From Janthinobacterium sp. FW305-129 (lineage in GTDB: Bacteria; Pseudomonadota; Gammaproteobacteria; Burkholderiales; Burkholderiaceae_D), in the NCBI RefSeq assembly GCF_020858115.1, contig NZ_JACYMM010000007.1:1-64000 (forward strand): 64,000 nt of DNA. The letters run 5' to 3'. This document shows, in pieces, positions 63,371 to 64,000 of the stretch (positions are counted from its first letter, which is position 1; each line of letters begins with the position of its first letter). The notes under the pieces were generated by a model, which was given only the letters and a program-made list of their open reading frames with translations, had not been told where the DNA came from and did not search any database. The position numbers and the translations under genes are program-made.

Positions 63371-63667
63371 ATGGATCAACAGCGCTTGCAAGCCAGCGCC
63401 GCCGAACTGGGGCAATTGCTGGCGCGCCTGGCGCCCGCCGATGGGGAAGTGGCCGACCTGCGCAGCGCGCTCGAGCCGCTGCTGGCGTTGGCGGGCAGCG
63501 GCGCCTTGACCGCGCCCCTGCCGTGGGGCGATATCCCGGGCGGGCGCTATTTTACGGAAGGCGGCTTGCGCCGGTATCCCGAGCTGGAGCAGGCGTTTGC
63601 CCGCTTCCGCATCGAAGCGACGGGCGGCGAATCGCCCGCCTTGCGCAAGCTGCGGGGCGAGATATAG
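63371..63667 (+). CDS. small protein coupled to the secreted protein gene
   Basis: 98 residues from the second of two adjacent ATGs (63368 and 63371); GGAG is two bases before the first and five before the second, so 63371 is preferred. It is acidic and helical, with no signal peptide or membrane segment (QRLQASAAELGQLLARLAPA, WGDIPGGRYFTEGGLRRYPE). No family is recognised. It follows the secreted gene with no gap, as an immunity or accessory protein would, but it could be unrelated. Confidence 0.6.
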   Translation: MDQQRLQASAAELGQLLARLAPADGEVADLRSALEPLLALAGSGALTAPLPWGDIPGGRYFTEGGLRRYPELEQAFARFRIEATGGESPALRKLRGEI

Positions 63668-63811
63668 TGAATATATCGTCAACATGAAGTTAATATAAGG
63701 TATCAATTGTTGTTTATGGGTAATTGAGAGTCGGTATTGCTTGACGACAAAATCTTATTCCCCGACCATGGCGCATCCCTCCCGATTTCCTCTTTTTTTA
63801 TTGGATGCACC

Positions 63812-64000
63812 ATGTTGTCCTCCCTTAAGGCGCGGCTGATCGCCATCGCCGTTTCCATCGTCGTGCTGGCCATGCTGGCCGTCGCCATCGCCAATTTCTT
63901 TACCACGCGCGCCAGCACCCTGGCCGCGCTCGACACGCAGATGCTGCAGTTGTCGCACAGCCATGCCACGGCCATTGCCGAATGGCTGCGTTCCAAGCAA
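63812..64000 (+). CDS. chemoreceptor N-terminus, cut by window edge
   Basis: 63 codons are visible from the ATG at 63812 with no stop before the end. The start MLSSLKARLIAIAVSIVVLA is a signal-anchor helix (about 8-28), followed by the periplasmic THATAIAEWLRSK-like segment HSHATAIAEWLRSKQ that is typical of Cache-domain methyl-accepting chemotaxis proteins. The rest lies outside the window. Confidence 0.7.
   Translation, partial: MLSSLKARLIAIAVSIVVLAMLAVAIANFFTTRASTLAALDTQMLQLSHSHATAIAEWLRSKQ

Overview
The window is high-GC DNA from a betaproteobacterium of the order Burkholderiales. The gene set (iscRSUA-hscBA-fdx-iscX, an ECF sigma/DUF3619/DUF3106/RDD group, ilvB-ilvH-ilvC, pssA-leuA, rpsO-pnp) and the style of the accessory genes point to Oxalobacteraceae, most likely Janthinobacterium. 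The genus is an inference from content; no 16S gene is present.

Layout. 1-2500: 3' part of a tRNA-Asn with terminator, a small unknown protein, an alpha/beta hydrolase and a one-TM unknown protein. 2600-19860: a type VI secretion locus in two converging/diverging blocks: M15 peptidase-tssM-tagF-ompA (+), tssL-tssK-tssJ (-), then TPR lipoprotein-tssB-tssC-hcp-tssE-tssH-tssA (+). No tssF, tssG, vgrG or PAAR gene is present. 19890-25320: periplasmic binding protein, Blc lipocalin, chemoreceptor, DTW tRNA-modifying enzyme, and a radical SAM protein behind a clear LexA box.

25400-32630, all on the minus strand, is the most unusual region. A sigma-54 activator with a C-terminal TPR region is translationally coupled to a DUF917 protein and an Asp/Glu racemase-family protein. 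After a strong hairpin comes a consensus sigma-54 promoter driving a subtilase fused to a PatG-like C-terminal domain, followed by two small six-cysteine peptides that share an N-terminal LPLQxxxVxRS motif. I read this as a candidate ribosomal-peptide system with its own activator: protease, two precursors, and no YcaO, ThiF-like, lanthipeptide or radical SAM modifying enzyme inside it.

32845-38330: ChaC-like cyclotransferase, LysR regulator divergent from a VOC/FAH/maiA operon, a UDG-like protein lacking the usual catalytic Asp, and a NADAR protein. 38430-45200: the full isc operon with an IscR-type box, plus a methyltransferase. 45280-48795: pseudouridine-synthase homologue, group III truncated globin, and the ECF sigma operon. 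49290-59000: branched-chain amino acid genes, MFS exporter, tandem SIMPL genes, pssA and leuA. 59147-64000: a small BamE-like lipoprotein, rpsO, pnp, a secreted unknown protein with a small coupled partner, and the start of a second chemoreceptor. Two copies of a roughly 120-bp palindromic element, in opposite orientation and each between convergent genes (9280-9400 and 59010-59130), keep their stems paired by compensatory changes.
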